Shown here: piece after piece, positions 51,354-60,262 of the stretch
How positions within the stretch are numbered: position 1 is the stretch's first letter
Layout: each line of letters opens with the position of its first letter
Source of the DNA: Herpetosiphon sp042688385
Lineage (GTDB): Bacteria > Chloroflexota > Chloroflexia > Chloroflexales > Herpetosiphonaceae
Assembly: GCF_042688385.1 (NCBI RefSeq)
Contig: NZ_JBHUPY010000023.1
Coordinates: 1-64,000, forward strand
DNA length: 64,000 nt
Reading direction: 5' to 3'
The notes under the pieces: model-generated
Seen by the model: the letters and a program-made list of their open reading frames with translations, nothing else
Databases searched by the model: none
What the model was told of the DNA's origin: nothing
Translations under genes and position numbers: made by a program

Positions 51354-51767
51354 ATGGAACGACCAATTCGGGTGTTGGTGGCCAAGCCTGGGCTTGATGG
51401 CCACGACCGTGGCGCAAAAGTAATCGCGCGGGCCTTGCGTGATGCAGGCATGGAAGTTATTTACACTGGGTTGCAACAAACCCCGCAAATGATTGTCGAA
51501 GCCGCGTTGCAAGAAGACGTTGATTGCATCGGCTTGTCGATTCTTTCGGGGGCACACATGACCTTGCTGCCCAAAATAACCACAATGTTGCGCGAAAACG
51601 ATGGCGCGGATATTTTGGTAGTTGCTGGTGGCATTATCTCCGATGAGGATGCGCTGACCTTGCGCAACGACCATGGGATTGCTGGGATCTTCGGGCCTGG
51701 CTCATCGACCCATGCAATTATTGATTTTATTCGTGAGCATGTTCAGCGTAGCTCAGTAGAAGGGTAG
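51354..51767 (+). CDS. mcmA2: Methylmalonyl-CoA mutase, B12-binding subunit
   Basis: 137 residues: a free-standing cobalamin-binding domain. The DxHxxG motif (GLDGHDRGAK, about residues 13-22) supplies the lower-axial His; GLSILSGAHMTLLPKI and VAGGIISDEDA follow as in mutase domains. It pairs with the large subunit encoded at 45052-46617 on -. ATG 51354 has GGAGG (51340-51344) upstream; a longer frame back to 51264 would overlap the leader. MeaB follows after 1 bp (with TTG start), so the two are co-translated. Confidence 0.93.
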   Translation: MERPIRVLVAKPGLDGHDRGAKVIARALRDAGMEVIYTGLQQTPQMIVEAALQEDVDCIGLSILSGAHMTLLPKITTMLRENDGADILVVAGGIISDEDALTLRNDHGIAGIFGPGSSTHAIIDFIREHVQRSSVEG

Positions 51768-51768
51768 G

Positions 51769-52722
51769 TTGGGCGTGGAACTTGTTGCAAAGGCTCGTGC
51801 TGGCAATCGTCGGGCACTGGCCCGCTTGATAACCCTCGTTGAAGCTGGCGATGCTCAAGCCCAAACCGCCTTGGCTGCGCTGTATCCCTACACTGGCCAC
51901 GCCCATATCGTTGGGGTAACTGGCGCGCCAGGCACTGGCAAATCGACCTTGGTGACGCAGTTGGCTTTGCATTGGCGCAGCCTTGGGCGCACGGTCGCGG
52001 TGCTGGCGGTCGATCCAACCTCGCCATTTAGCGGCGGCGCAATCCTCGGCGACCGGATTCGTATGCAATCGTTGGGCGGCGATAGCGGCTGTTATATTCG
52101 TTCGATGGCCAGCCGTGGCAGCCTTGGCGGCTTGTCGCGAGCCACTGGCGATGCGGTGAAAGTGCTTGATGCAGCTGGTTTCGATATTGTGATTGTCGAA
52201 ACGGTTGGCGCTGGGCAGGCTGAGGTCGAGATTGCCCGCGAAGCACATAGCGTGGTGGTCGTCGAGGTGCCAGGCATGGGCGATGATATTCAAGCGATCA
52301 AAGCAGGTATTTTGGAAATTGCCGATGTGTTTGTGGTCAATAAGGCTGATCGCGAGGGCGTTGAGCGGACTGTGCGCCAATTGCAGATGATGCTGCATCT
52401 TGGCAGCGGCGAGCATCGCGATGGTTGGGAGCCACCGATTGTGCAGACGGTTTCTAACACTGGCAAGAATATCGCCGAAGCAGCGGCGGCAGTTGAACGC
52501 CATTTTGATCATCTGAAAAGCAATAATCTGCTTGAATTGCGCGAACGCGAACGGATTGAGCGCGAATGGAAAATGATTATGCGCGAACGCCTCTTGCGCC
52601 AGTTGCTCCAGCGGCTTGAGCCAGAGCAGTATGAACAATTACTCAATCAAATGGCCGAGCGCCAGCTTGACCCCTATGCTGCCGCCAAGCAGGCAATTGA
52701 AACGGTTTTGGAATTGAGCTGA
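51769..52722 (+). CDS. meaB: MeaB/ArgK-type GTPase chaperone of methylmalonyl-CoA mutase
   Basis: 317 residues. GTPase that loads and protects B12 in methylmalonyl-CoA mutase. P-loop GAPGTGKST (about residues 52-60), VDPTSPFSGGAILGDRIRM, GLSRATGDAVKVLDAAGFD, ETVGAGQAEVEIA, and NKADREG (G4) are present. The start is non-ATG: TTG 51769, or GTG 51775 two codons later; AGAAGGG lies 4 or 10 nt upstream. The immediate position after mcmA2 confirms the role. The name ArgK is historical, and the arginine kinase activity is not the accepted function. Confidence 0.93.
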   Translation: MGVELVAKARAGNRRALARLITLVEAGDAQAQTALAALYPYTGHAHIVGVTGAPGTGKSTLVTQLALHWRSLGRTVAVLAVDPTSPFSGGAILGDRIRMQSLGGDSGCYIRSMASRGSLGGLSRATGDAVKVLDAAGFDIVIVETVGAGQAEVEIAREAHSVVVVEVPGMGDDIQAIKAGILEIADVFVVNKADREGVERTVRQLQMMLHLGSGEHRDGWEPPIVQTVSNTGKNIAEAAAAVERHFDHLKSNNLLELRERERIEREWKMIMRERLLRQLLQRLEPEQYEQLLNQMAERQLDPYAAAKQAIETVLELS

Positions 52723-53059
52723 GTTCCCTCACCCCCCAGCCCCCTCTCCCACTGGACGCGGGCGAGGGGGAGCGTCTATGAATTACTAACCATGTTCCCT
52801 CACCCCCCAGCCCCCGCTCCCACTGAACGCGGGTGAGGGGGAGTATACGTGGTTCAACGATGCATTGCGACAGAACCACAACATTAAAGCCCCTCGCCCG
52901 CGCCATGGGAGCGGGGTTGGGGTGAGGGGATCTTACACCCTACCCTTGGAAGCCAGCCCACTGGACGCGGGCGAGGGGGAGCGCCTATGGATTACCAACC
53001 ATGTTCCCTCACCCCCGCACCCACGAAACGCGGGCGCGGGGGTGGGGTGAGGGAACGCA
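52723..53059. repeat. Cluster of GC-rich inverted elements
   Basis: The 337 bp between meaB (+) and the glycosidase gene (-) are almost wholly made of element halves: 52725-52772, 52796-52845, 52889-52931, 52961-52985 and 53004-53055. At 52848-52890 the spacer 'tggttcaacgatgcattgcgacagaaccacaacattaaag' matches the spacer of other copies. Multiple partial copies in tandem suggest repeated insertion or recombination into one site. Confidence 0.85.
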
Positions 53060-53878
53060 TTACTTGCGCTCAACTAACAGCACTTGGGGCACGCGCACTA
53101 GCGAATCGAGTTTAAACGAACGGCTTTCGCTACTGACCACCAAGCCCGTCGACGAGCCACCATCGAGATTCAAGGCCGCGTCGATTGCAAGATTTTGCTG
53201 CACCAACCACTGGCTTAGCTCGGTCAGGGTAAAGCTCGGCCAACTACAGACAATAATCAACAAATGCCCTGACTGATCGAGCGCAATCACGCTGCGCCGA
53301 GCTTTATCGCCATCGTCGTTGGGCTGCTCGATCGCCGCGCCATGCACCACCAACATCGGTGCCGATTGTAGCGCTTGATTGAGCACTTCGCTGCTATCGT
53401 AGGGTTGTTCGCGCAACGAACGCAACGACCATGCATCAGCACTATCAACTGCCAGCATGCCACCAAAGCCATCGTAGGATGTACCATTAACCACGCCATC
53501 GAAAATTGTGAGCGCTGTGGCTCGCCCTTGAGGGTCAAAATAGCCACCATTGATCACAGCAACCGGATTGAGCGCCGCGGCCCATTCGCTCACTCGACCT
53601 GGGCTGGCCACATCGTAGCCAATCCGCAACCGAAAATAGGCAGGATCGATGCGCAAGACTTGAACATTGGTCACATCGTAGCCAATTTCGCGAAAATCAA
53701 GGCCTGGTTCTAAGCGCTGCCATTGGTTATCAACTGTGGTTGGTTCGGCGCTGTCGGGCGAAATAATCGGGGTGCTGGTGCCACTTGGTTTGAGCACCTC
53801 TTGCATATCCGAGCGCGAACAAGCGCTTAAACCCCAAGCAAGCAGGATGATGAGGCTCAATCTCAATAAAAAGTGCAT
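53060..53878 (-). CDS. Phosphodiester glycosidase family (NAGPA-like) lipoprotein
   Basis: 272 residues. An N-terminal signal peptide with lipobox LSAC (Cys about residue 20) puts it on the outer face of the cytoplasmic membrane. The catalytic-domain words AVINGGYFDPQGRAT, DGVVNG, RRSVIALDQSGHLLIIV and AALNLDGGSSTGLVV are characteristic of the phosphodiester glycosidase (NAGPA/DUF2233) family, whose best-known member is the mannose-6-phosphate uncovering enzyme. In bacteria the substrates are exopolysaccharide or teichoic-acid-like phosphodiesters, mostly untested. The neighbouring sequence is full of GC-rich elements. Confidence 0.9.
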   Translation of the reverse strand: MHFLLRLSLIILLAWGLSACSRSDMQEVLKPSGTSTPIISPDSAEPTTVDNQWQRLEPGLDFREIGYDVTNVQVLRIDPAYFRLRIGYDVASPGRVSEWAAALNPVAVINGGYFDPQGRATALTIFDGVVNGTSYDGFGGMLAVDSADAWSLRSLREQPYDSSEVLNQALQSAPMLVVHGAAIEQPNDDGDKARRSVIALDQSGHLLIIVCSWPSFTLTELSQWLVQQNLAIDAALNLDGGSSTGLVVSSESRSFKLDSLVRVPQVLLVERK

Positions 53879-54187
53879 ACTAATTCCTCACACAAGAGCA
53901 TTTATCCTACCATAATCGTGGATCTGAGGGGTAGGCATCGGTTGAAGAATGGAGTATGAGGGATACCAGGTATCGACGGCGTATGCAAGGGGTCAGCGAA
54001 TTTTTAACCACAGCATGCTCCCCTCACCCCAAATCCTCTCCCGTGCCACGAGCTTTCATGCCGTGGTTCTGTCGCAAGGTGTGGTGAAAAACGGTAGGTG
54101 CTCCCCTCGCCCGCGTTCAGTGGGAGAGGGGCTGGGGGTGAGGGCATTCCCCTGATTGCCAATCGAATCAATCATTACAGTTGCTGG
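53879..54187. repeat. Intergenic region with GC-rich element between two - strand genes
   Basis: An element copy at 54019-54147: CCCCTCACCCCAAATCCTCT half, spacer 'atgccgtggttctgtcgcaaggtgtggtgaaaaacggtaggtg' (about 54058-54100), and the opposite half ending GCTGGGGGTGAGGG. The rest (53879-54018) has 'gagtatgagggata' words of the 'gatgaagg' family and no gene. Confidence 0.8.
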
Positions 54188-54565
54188 CTAGCGATACCAC
54201 AAGCCAGCAATATGAATATGCACAGCGTGAACATTCAGCTCGGTATATTGTTGAATACTTTCGATCACCCGTTTGCGCAGCGCATTGACGATTGGTGGCA
54301 ATTGCTCGTGGATAAATGGAATTAATTTGAGGTGCAGCACAACACTGGCGCGCTCATCAAAGCGGGTTTGCGGCTCCTCATCCTTTTTTTGATCGTTCTC
54401 GGCCCGGCCTTCAGCAAGCAATTCGGCGCTTTCGAGTTGGGTTTCGTAAATGCCTTCAATCGTGCCGCTAACCGACTGCACAATTTGGCCAATCACCCCA
54501 ATATCGATGGTGGTGGTATGGCGATTACTGCGAACTGAACGCACAATTGATTGTTGTTGGGGCAT
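54188..54565 (-). CDS. Asp23/Gls24-like protein
   Basis: 125 residues resembling the Asp23 (alkaline-shock) family: IDIGVIGQIVQSVSGTIEGIYE, a charged middle region (AEGRAENDQKKDEE), and the family-like C-terminal LHLKLIPFIHEQLPPIVNALRKRVIESIQQYTELNVHAVHIHIAGL. Asp23 proteins of Gram-positive bacteria sit at the membrane and affect cell-wall stress. It is 14 bp downstream of a coiled-coil membrane protein gene on -, so both are probably one operon at the envelope. The match is moderate and rests on pattern, not on a search. Confidence 0.7.
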   Translation of the reverse strand: MPQQQSIVRSVRSNRHTTTIDIGVIGQIVQSVSGTIEGIYETQLESAELLAEGRAENDQKKDEEPQTRFDERASVVLHLKLIPFIHEQLPPIVNALRKRVIESIQQYTELNVHAVHIHIAGLWYR

Positions 54566-54579
54566 AATTCGCTCCTTGG

Positions 54580-55152
54580 CTAACGAGTGGGCGTGGCGGT
54601 TGGCGATGGGCTCGCGGTTGGTGCAGCTGCCCCTAAAGCGATCCGAAGCCGCTCCAAGGTACTGCCAATGCTGGCTAAATCTTGTTCGACGCTATCAAGG
54701 CGGTTGGTCAAAGCTGCATTGGCGGGAATCGATTCAAGCTCATCAAGCCGCGATTGAATGCTCAACAACGAATTAAGATTCGAATCGATTTGTTTTTGGA
54801 GGCTATCGAGGTTGGTTTCACGGGTATTGAGGCTGCTTTCAATCGTTTGCACTCGTTCGCGCAAGCCATCGACCGAGCCACGCAGATCAGTCAAGCCGCG
54901 CAAAGTTGCAGTTTGATCGGTTTGAACGATGATCGCGGTTTGTTGGGCTTGCTCAAGTGTGGCAATCCGCCCAGTGCTATCGGGAAAGCTTACCCCAAAA
55001 TTGCGTGGCCCATACCACATCACCAAGAGCGCGAGCGCCGCCCCCAGCCCAGCACTGACAATAATCGTCAAAGCAGAACCCACAAGGGTGGCCAAACATC
55101 CACGTTTTTGTTTAATCACAATTGGTTTCGGGGCATCGGTTTGTTCGCTCAT
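54580..55152 (-). CDS. Membrane-anchored coiled-coil protein
   Basis: 190 residues. A basic cytoplasmic N-terminus (KPIVIKQKRGCLATL), one membrane helix (residues 22-45, SALTIIVSAGLGAALALLVM), then a long heptad-pattern coiled coil (about 62-170; IATLEQAQQT, GLRERVQTIESSLNTRETNLDSLQKQ, LDELESIPANAALTNRLDSVEQDL), and a Thr/Pro-rich tail (PTASPSPTATPTR). Function unknown. ATG 55152 is preferred over 55236, which would overlap the divergent gene at 55228. It is operonic with the Asp23-like gene. Confidence 0.8.
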   Translation of the reverse strand: MSEQTDAPKPIVIKQKRGCLATLVGSALTIIVSAGLGAALALLVMWYGPRNFGVSFPDSTGRIATLEQAQQTAIIVQTDQTATLRGLTDLRGSVDGLRERVQTIESSLNTRETNLDSLQKQIDSNLNSLLSIQSRLDELESIPANAALTNRLDSVEQDLASIGSTLERLRIALGAAAPTASPSPTATPTR

Positions 55153-55227
55153 TTGATGTGGCTCTCCATGCCATCCGCAGATGGTCGCATTTGGCTTAAT
55201 AATACTCGAATCTAGCCAATACTCAAT

Positions 55228-56247
55228 ATGCTCCAAAGCAAGTTTATATCCGCCCCGCGTGGCGCAACTTTGCCCGTTAACCCAACGTCTAGAAGCAGCA
55301 GAGTATTATTCAGCTTTGGGGTAGTTATGATTCTGATGCTTGGGTTGGTCAGTATCGGCGGGTTGGTCTTGCTGCGGGCATTTGTAAGCTATGCAATGCT
55401 GCGCCAGCAACATTGGCAGCCAGCGTTGCTCGCAAGCGGATTGCTGCTTATAGCCTTGGTCATGTATAGTATTCCAATTTTTATTCCAGCAGCGCCAAGC
55501 CCAAGCCTCCATGCCGATGCAAGCAGCCAGCCAAGCAAGAGTGCTGGGCTACAAGCAACCCTCGCGCGCCTGAACCAAGCTGAATCAACAACCAACCCCG
55601 CCTATACAACCCTGTTGAACGATTACACCAACTACCACGTGGTGCTGGTGGTTGAGGGCGGTTTTTTCACGCTGCTGCTCGGCGGCCTCAGCATCGTTCT
55701 GTGGCGACGCTTTAAACGCGCCAAAACCTTAAACCAACGATTTTGGTCATTTGAGCGCAAGGTCTATGCCTTTGTCGGGCCGGCAAGCACCACGCTGGCC
55801 CTTGGGCTGCTGTTGATTGTGGCAGCAAATCTGAGCAACGTGATTAACGCCCAAGCAGGCTTTGCCAAAACGATTCCCGATCTGCACAGTTCAGCGGGCA
55901 CAGCCAAAGCCGCGCTCTACCAAGCAGTCGATAGCTGGGCCGAAACCGGCAGCACTGCAACCCCAGCCATCTTGCAACATCAAATCCACAATCGGCTTGC
56001 TTGGCAAGGCCCAAAAGCGCTGGTAGCGAGTATCTTGCTGCTCGTGTTTGCAATTGCCACCACCAAGCTCTGGCAAAAACTCATTCGCGCCTCGCGCGCA
56101 GGCCAAGCGCGCTGGAATGTGCCTGCCCAAACGCAAATTGCCATGGGCATTGTTGCGGTGCCTGCAACTGGCTTGCTGATGCTGATGGCCTTGGCCAATA
56201 CTCAAGCCTCATTGGCCCCCATAACCTTGACCTTGCTGTTCGGTTAA
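55228..56247 (+). CDS. Unknown multi-pass membrane protein
   Basis: 339 residues with about six membrane helices (near residues 28-50, 66-90, 140-160, 180-203, 265-285 and 305-328). The loop after the second helix is Ser/Ala-rich and of low complexity. I do not recognise the family. ATG 55228 has no strong ribosome binding site, and an internal ATG at 55327 is possible. It is divergent from the coiled-coil gene (75 bp apart) and upstream of the histidine kinase by 90 bp in the same direction. Confidence 0.75.
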   Translation: MLQSKFISAPRGATLPVNPTSRSSRVLFSFGVVMILMLGLVSIGGLVLLRAFVSYAMLRQQHWQPALLASGLLLIALVMYSIPIFIPAAPSPSLHADASSQPSKSAGLQATLARLNQAESTTNPAYTTLLNDYTNYHVVLVVEGGFFTLLLGGLSIVLWRRFKRAKTLNQRFWSFERKVYAFVGPASTTLALGLLLIVAANLSNVINAQAGFAKTIPDLHSSAGTAKAALYQAVDSWAETGSTATPAILQHQIHNRLAWQGPKALVASILLLVFAIATTKLWQKLIRASRAGQARWNVPAQTQIAMGIVAVPATGLLMLMALANTQASLAPITLTLLFG

Positions 56248-56337
56248 GCTGCGCCAATAGGTAAAATATAGCTTAAACATGACCATAATCAAGGCTTAAC
56301 TTTGGGTTGCTAGCATAGGCCAATTTGAGTAACGAGA

Positions 56338-57810
56338 ATGGCTATGCAGTTGCAGGCATACAGTAGTTTGGCGCTTAATCAGCTGATTCGGTTGGCGTAT
56401 CTGATGGCGATTGTCGTTGGCGGCTTCGGGCTTGGCCTGATTGGCTATGGGCTTTGGCTGGCAAACTTCGATTGGTGGCATTGGCTGTTGATTAGCCTTG
56501 GCGGTTTGTGGCTGCTGCTGCAAATTGGCCTGATTGTGATTTTGCAACGCAAACGGCGAGCAATTGAGCAATTAACCGCCGTGGTTGAGGTCTTGGCAAC
56601 CGCCGATTTGAGCGTGCGAGCACCAAATTTGGGCACTGACGAGCTGGGCGAATTGGCCCAATCGATCAATCTGGCGGCTGAGCATTTCACCAACTTGCTA
56701 GCCAACCAGCGCCGCGAAACCCAACGCGAACGGGCAATTTTGGCGGCGATCGACGATGGCGTGATCGTCTGCGATCAGCTTGGCCAAATTGTATTGCTCA
56801 ACACTGCTGCCTACAATATTATTGCCATGGCTGAAGCCGAGCGTCTGCAAACTACCCACGAACAGCCGAATTTGAGCGTGCGCTTTTACGCGGCGCTTGA
56901 TGCCGTGCAACCAGCCTTGGATCAAGCCTTGGGTCGGCCCCACATCAAGCCTGCCGAACGGGTCTGTTTTGCTGGGCGCACCTATCGCCTGAGCGCCAAC
57001 CCAATTTGGGTCGATGATCAACGCATGGGCGCGGTGGCAATTTTGCAAGATATGAGTGCGCGGGTTGAGAGCGAACGGCTGCGCAGCGATTTTATGGCCT
57101 TGGCAGCCCATGAATTGCGTTCGCCGTTGACCAGCATTCGTGGTTTTGCTGATATGCTGCTGTGGAGCAACCCTGAGCATTTTAGCCCCGAAGAAATCAG
57201 CTATATCGAGGGCATTGGCCGCAACATTCAACGCCTAACTGAGCTGATGAACGAAGTTGTTGATTTGGCGCGGCTGGAAATTCAACGCAACGAACATACC
57301 CCGCAACCAGTTGATTTGCGCAGCGTGTTGAGTGCTGTGTTGAATGAATTTCGGCCTCGTGCTGAGCGCAAAAAATTGCAATTAGAATGTTTATTGCCCG
57401 CCGAATTGCCGTTATTGAGCCTTGATCCATTGCATTTGCGCCAAATTAGCCACCATCTAATCAGCAATGCAATCAAATACACGCCTGAGCATGGCCAGAT
57501 TCAAATCGAAGTTCAACAGCGAATCGATGATGTGCTGGTGGTGGTGCGCGACACAGGCATTGGCATTTCGCTACGTGAGCAACCACGGATTTTCGGACGC
57601 TTCTTTCGCAACGATAACCCATTGTCGCGGGCGGCGGGCGGCACCGGCTTAGGCTTATCAATCGCCAAAGCCTTGGTCGAAATGAATCATGGCTCGATTT
57701 ATTTCGAGAGCATTGAAGAAGCAGGCACAACGTTTTATGTGGCCTTTCCGCTGGCCTTGGTATGCGAACCCTTGCCCCACAATCCTGCCAGCGGCGGTGA
57801 AGTTGTTTAG
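56338..57810 (+). CDS. Sensor histidine kinase (HAMP-PAS-HisKA-HATPase)
   Basis: 490 residues: two adjacent membrane helices (about 20-43 and 48-70) with only a very short outside loop, a HAMP-like linker (about 72-122), a PAS-like domain (about 128-240), HisKA with His258 in MALAAHELRSPL, and HATPase with N box NAIKY, G1 DTGIG, F box FGRFFR and G2 GGTGLGLSIAK. With so little extracytoplasmic sequence it probably senses the membrane or an internal ligand through the PAS domain. There is no adjacent response regulator, and the RR at 6 kb is not obviously its partner. Confidence 0.93.
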   Translation: MAMQLQAYSSLALNQLIRLAYLMAIVVGGFGLGLIGYGLWLANFDWWHWLLISLGGLWLLLQIGLIVILQRKRRAIEQLTAVVEVLATADLSVRAPNLGTDELGELAQSINLAAEHFTNLLANQRRETQRERAILAAIDDGVIVCDQLGQIVLLNTAAYNIIAMAEAERLQTTHEQPNLSVRFYAALDAVQPALDQALGRPHIKPAERVCFAGRTYRLSANPIWVDDQRMGAVAILQDMSARVESERLRSDFMALAAHELRSPLTSIRGFADMLLWSNPEHFSPEEISYIEGIGRNIQRLTELMNEVVDLARLEIQRNEHTPQPVDLRSVLSAVLNEFRPRAERKKLQLECLLPAELPLLSLDPLHLRQISHHLISNAIKYTPEHGQIQIEVQQRIDDVLVVVRDTGIGISLREQPRIFGRFFRNDNPLSRAAGGTGLGLSIAKALVEMNHGSIYFESIEEAGTTFYVAFPLALVCEPLPHNPASGGEVV

Positions 57811-58189
57811 TTCCCTCACCCCAACCCCTCTCCCGTGGCGCGGGCGAGGGGCTTTTGGTTGGATGGATTTGGCATGAATGGTGGTTGATCGATGATTTGT
57901 GGTTCTCCCATCGAGCTCCCCCTCACCCGCGTTTTCGTGGGAGAGGGAGTTCTTACAAGGGTCGGTTGTTAAGATCCCCTCACCCCAACCCCTCTCCCGT
58001 GGCGCGGGCGAGGGGCTTTAAACGGGTGGTTCTGACGCAGTTCTTGGTACCACTGGTCGGCTCCCCCTCGCCCGCGTTCAGTGGGAGAGGGGGCTGGGTG
58101 GGTGAGGGAATGAAACATGCCACATACTTTTACATTTGTTAAAAACCTACCCTTGAAAGGAGAGGGGTTGGGGTGAGGGGCTTTTAACC
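57811..58189. repeat. Array of GC-rich element halves between histidine kinase and kinase 1
   Basis: 379 bp without a gene. Half or whole copies lie at 57812-57857, 57917-57951, 57974-58020 joined by spacer 'aacgggtggttctgacgcagttcttggtacc' (58021-58052) to 58061-58109, and 58153-58183. Orientation changes between copies. With 52.7 kb it is the densest cluster in the window. Confidence 0.85.
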
Positions 58190-60130
58190 TTAGCGTGGCC
58201 CCCAACCAAGCCCAAATTTATTCGCATCGGAGATCGTAAACGGTTGCGCAGGCCCACCCTTGGTCGAAACAACCCACAAATTGAAGCGCGGGCGATTATT
58301 TTGCAGATCGTCGGGCATGCCCCACTTGGCCAAAAAGACAATCCATTTGCCATCGGGCGACCAACGCGGCTGGGTTACGCCGCCAATGCTCTTGGTCAGC
58401 GGGTGCGGATTTGAGCCATCGGCGTTCATCACCCAAATTTGGCGCGTGATTGTGCGCTGACTATCGCCAGCAACATAGGCGATTTGCTTGCCATCAGGCG
58501 ACCATTCGGCATAATGTTCATCGCGATCACGGGTTGGGTTGATAATTTTTAGCTCGCTGCCGTCGGGCTGAATAATCGCCAAGCCCAATTGCTCGATATT
58601 CTCGACAATATCACGGCTGGTGAACACGATGCCTTGCTCGCCCCAAGTTGGCATTGTGCCCCACATTTTGCTTACTTGCTGGCCTTCAGCTTGGTCAAGC
58701 CGTTGGATGTAGATCGTTGAGCTATTTTCCTTCAAATCGTCCAAGCGGCGGTGGGCGTAGGCTACACTTTGGCCATCTGGCGACCAACTAGGGTATTCGC
58801 AACGCCCAACATCAGTCGTAATGCGCCGTTGATTGCTACCATCAACATTCATCACATACACTTGCTCGCGGCCATCGCGCTCGGAAGTAAAGGCGATTTG
58901 TTGGCCATCAGGCGAAACCACCCCACCATAATTTGCGCCAAGCGTGGTTAATTGCTGCGGCTCGCCGCCCATCGCCGGAATTCGATAGATTTGATATTCG
59001 CCATCTTTGGCGCGCATACCAACAAAGAAATAGCCAGTTAGGCCAGCAACCAAGGGTTGCACTGTCGAGGTTGGGGCTGGTGTGCTAGTTGGCGCAGGTG
59101 TGCTGGTTGGCGCTTGCGTTGGCGTGAACAACGGGGCCGAAGTGGCACTATTATTTAACAATGCAGGAAAATAGATTTGCGAATTGGGCGAAGCTTCAGC
59201 AGCATTTTGTTGTCGAACCAGGCTCCAAATTGTGGCACTAAACCCGCCCAAACTCAGGCTGCCAATCAAGCCAAGCCCAAGCCAATGCCGCCACGTGCGT
59301 GGCTGAATCAAGGGTTGGGTGCGAATGAGTGGCAATTTGGGACTAGCTGGCTGAATCGAACGCCACGCGGTCATCAATTCTAAAGCCAATTGGCCAGCAG
59401 ATTGCTGCCGATCCTCCGGCTCCAAAGCTAAACCGCGCAATAATGGCTGATCCAACACGCTTGGCAGGCTGGGCCGCAGGGCAGAAGGAGCTGGTAAGGC
59501 TTCGCCAATTAAGCGGGCTGGGGCTGCCAAAGGAGCGCGGCCAGTCAGTAAGGCATAAATCGTTGCCGCCAGTGCATAAATATCCGAGCGCGCATCAGTC
59601 TGGCCGCGATATTGCTCTGGCGGCGAATAGCCAGCAGTTACCGCACGCCGCAAGCCCAAGCTCGAAACCTTGAGGTCGCGGGCAATCCCAAAATCAATCA
59701 GCACCAAGCGCCCATCAGGCGTGAGCTTAACGTTCGATGGCTTAATATCGCGGTGCAGCACTGGTTGCGGCAGGGTGTGAATATATTGGACGGCGGTGCA
59801 CAATTGTTGCGCCCATTCGACAACCCGCTTGGGAGCAATGCCATCGTGCTCGGTAGCCAACAAGACATTCAGATCAACGCCCTCGATGTAATCCATCACG
59901 ACACAGGCATGGCCTTCGTGCACAAAGTGATCGCGAATTCGTGGCAACGATGGATGGGCCAGCCCAGCCAAAATCGTGGCCTCTGCTTCCAACATCTCAG
60001 TAACTTCTGCTTCGGCGGCAATACTTTGTTTAACCGCGCATAGCCCACCGATTTGTTTATCGTAGGCGAGCCAGACGGTCGCAAAACCACCTTTACCAAG
60101 TTGTTCTACAAAGCGATAGCGTTCACGCAT
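58190..60130 (-). CDS. Ser/Thr protein kinase with extracellular TolB-like propeller (kinase 1)
   Basis: 646 residues. Kinase domain about 1-265: Gly loop LGKGGFATV (11-19), Lys34, HRD at 127-129 (VLHRDIKPSN), DFG at 146-148, APE-like PPEQY (170-174). A membrane helix (282-304) follows, then a Thr/Pro linker (TPTQAPTSTPAPTSTP) and an external beta-propeller of WD40-like/PD40 repeats (SPDGQQIAFTSERDGREQV, WSPDGQSVAYAHRRLD and others, about 5 repeats). It may sense polysaccharide or protein outside and phosphorylate inside. ATG 60130 (MRERYRFVEQL) is preferred over 60172. Paralogous to the gene next to it. Confidence 0.9.
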   Translation of the reverse strand: MRERYRFVEQLGKGGFATVWLAYDKQIGGLCAVKQSIAAEAEVTEMLEAEATILAGLAHPSLPRIRDHFVHEGHACVVMDYIEGVDLNVLLATEHDGIAPKRVVEWAQQLCTAVQYIHTLPQPVLHRDIKPSNVKLTPDGRLVLIDFGIARDLKVSSLGLRRAVTAGYSPPEQYRGQTDARSDIYALAATIYALLTGRAPLAAPARLIGEALPAPSALRPSLPSVLDQPLLRGLALEPEDRQQSAGQLALELMTAWRSIQPASPKLPLIRTQPLIQPRTWRHWLGLGLIGSLSLGGFSATIWSLVRQQNAAEASPNSQIYFPALLNNSATSAPLFTPTQAPTSTPAPTSTPAPTSTVQPLVAGLTGYFFVGMRAKDGEYQIYRIPAMGGEPQQLTTLGANYGGVVSPDGQQIAFTSERDGREQVYVMNVDGSNQRRITTDVGRCEYPSWSPDGQSVAYAHRRLDDLKENSSTIYIQRLDQAEGQQVSKMWGTMPTWGEQGIVFTSRDIVENIEQLGLAIIQPDGSELKIINPTRDRDEHYAEWSPDGKQIAYVAGDSQRTITRQIWVMNADGSNPHPLTKSIGGVTQPRWSPDGKWIVFLAKWGMPDDLQNNRPRFNLWVVSTKGGPAQPFTISDANKFGLGWGPR

Positions 60131-60262
60131 AGTCAGTATTGAAGAGCATAGAACATACAAATTATGATTCAAACTCTAAGCCAATATAATAGCCTTATCT
60201 TCGTGCTCTTCGTGCTCTTCGTGGTTTCGTTTCCCTTTCTCCTGAAAGCTATTATACTCGCA
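60131..60262. repeat. Spacer with short repeats between the two kinases
   Basis: It contains 'agagcatagaacata' (60139-60153; the tandem-repeat word of 29.4 kb) and 'cttcgtgctcttcgtgctcttcgtgg' (60199-60224; the 'cttcgtg' family). No gene. It is the 5' side of kinase 1 on -. Confidence 0.65.

Noticed and set aside
52643..53050. Frames across the 52.7-53.0 kb repeat cluster with Pro/Ser/Arg-rich products
   Set aside because: Their amino-acid pattern is that of the GC-rich element in different frames, a known source of false genes.
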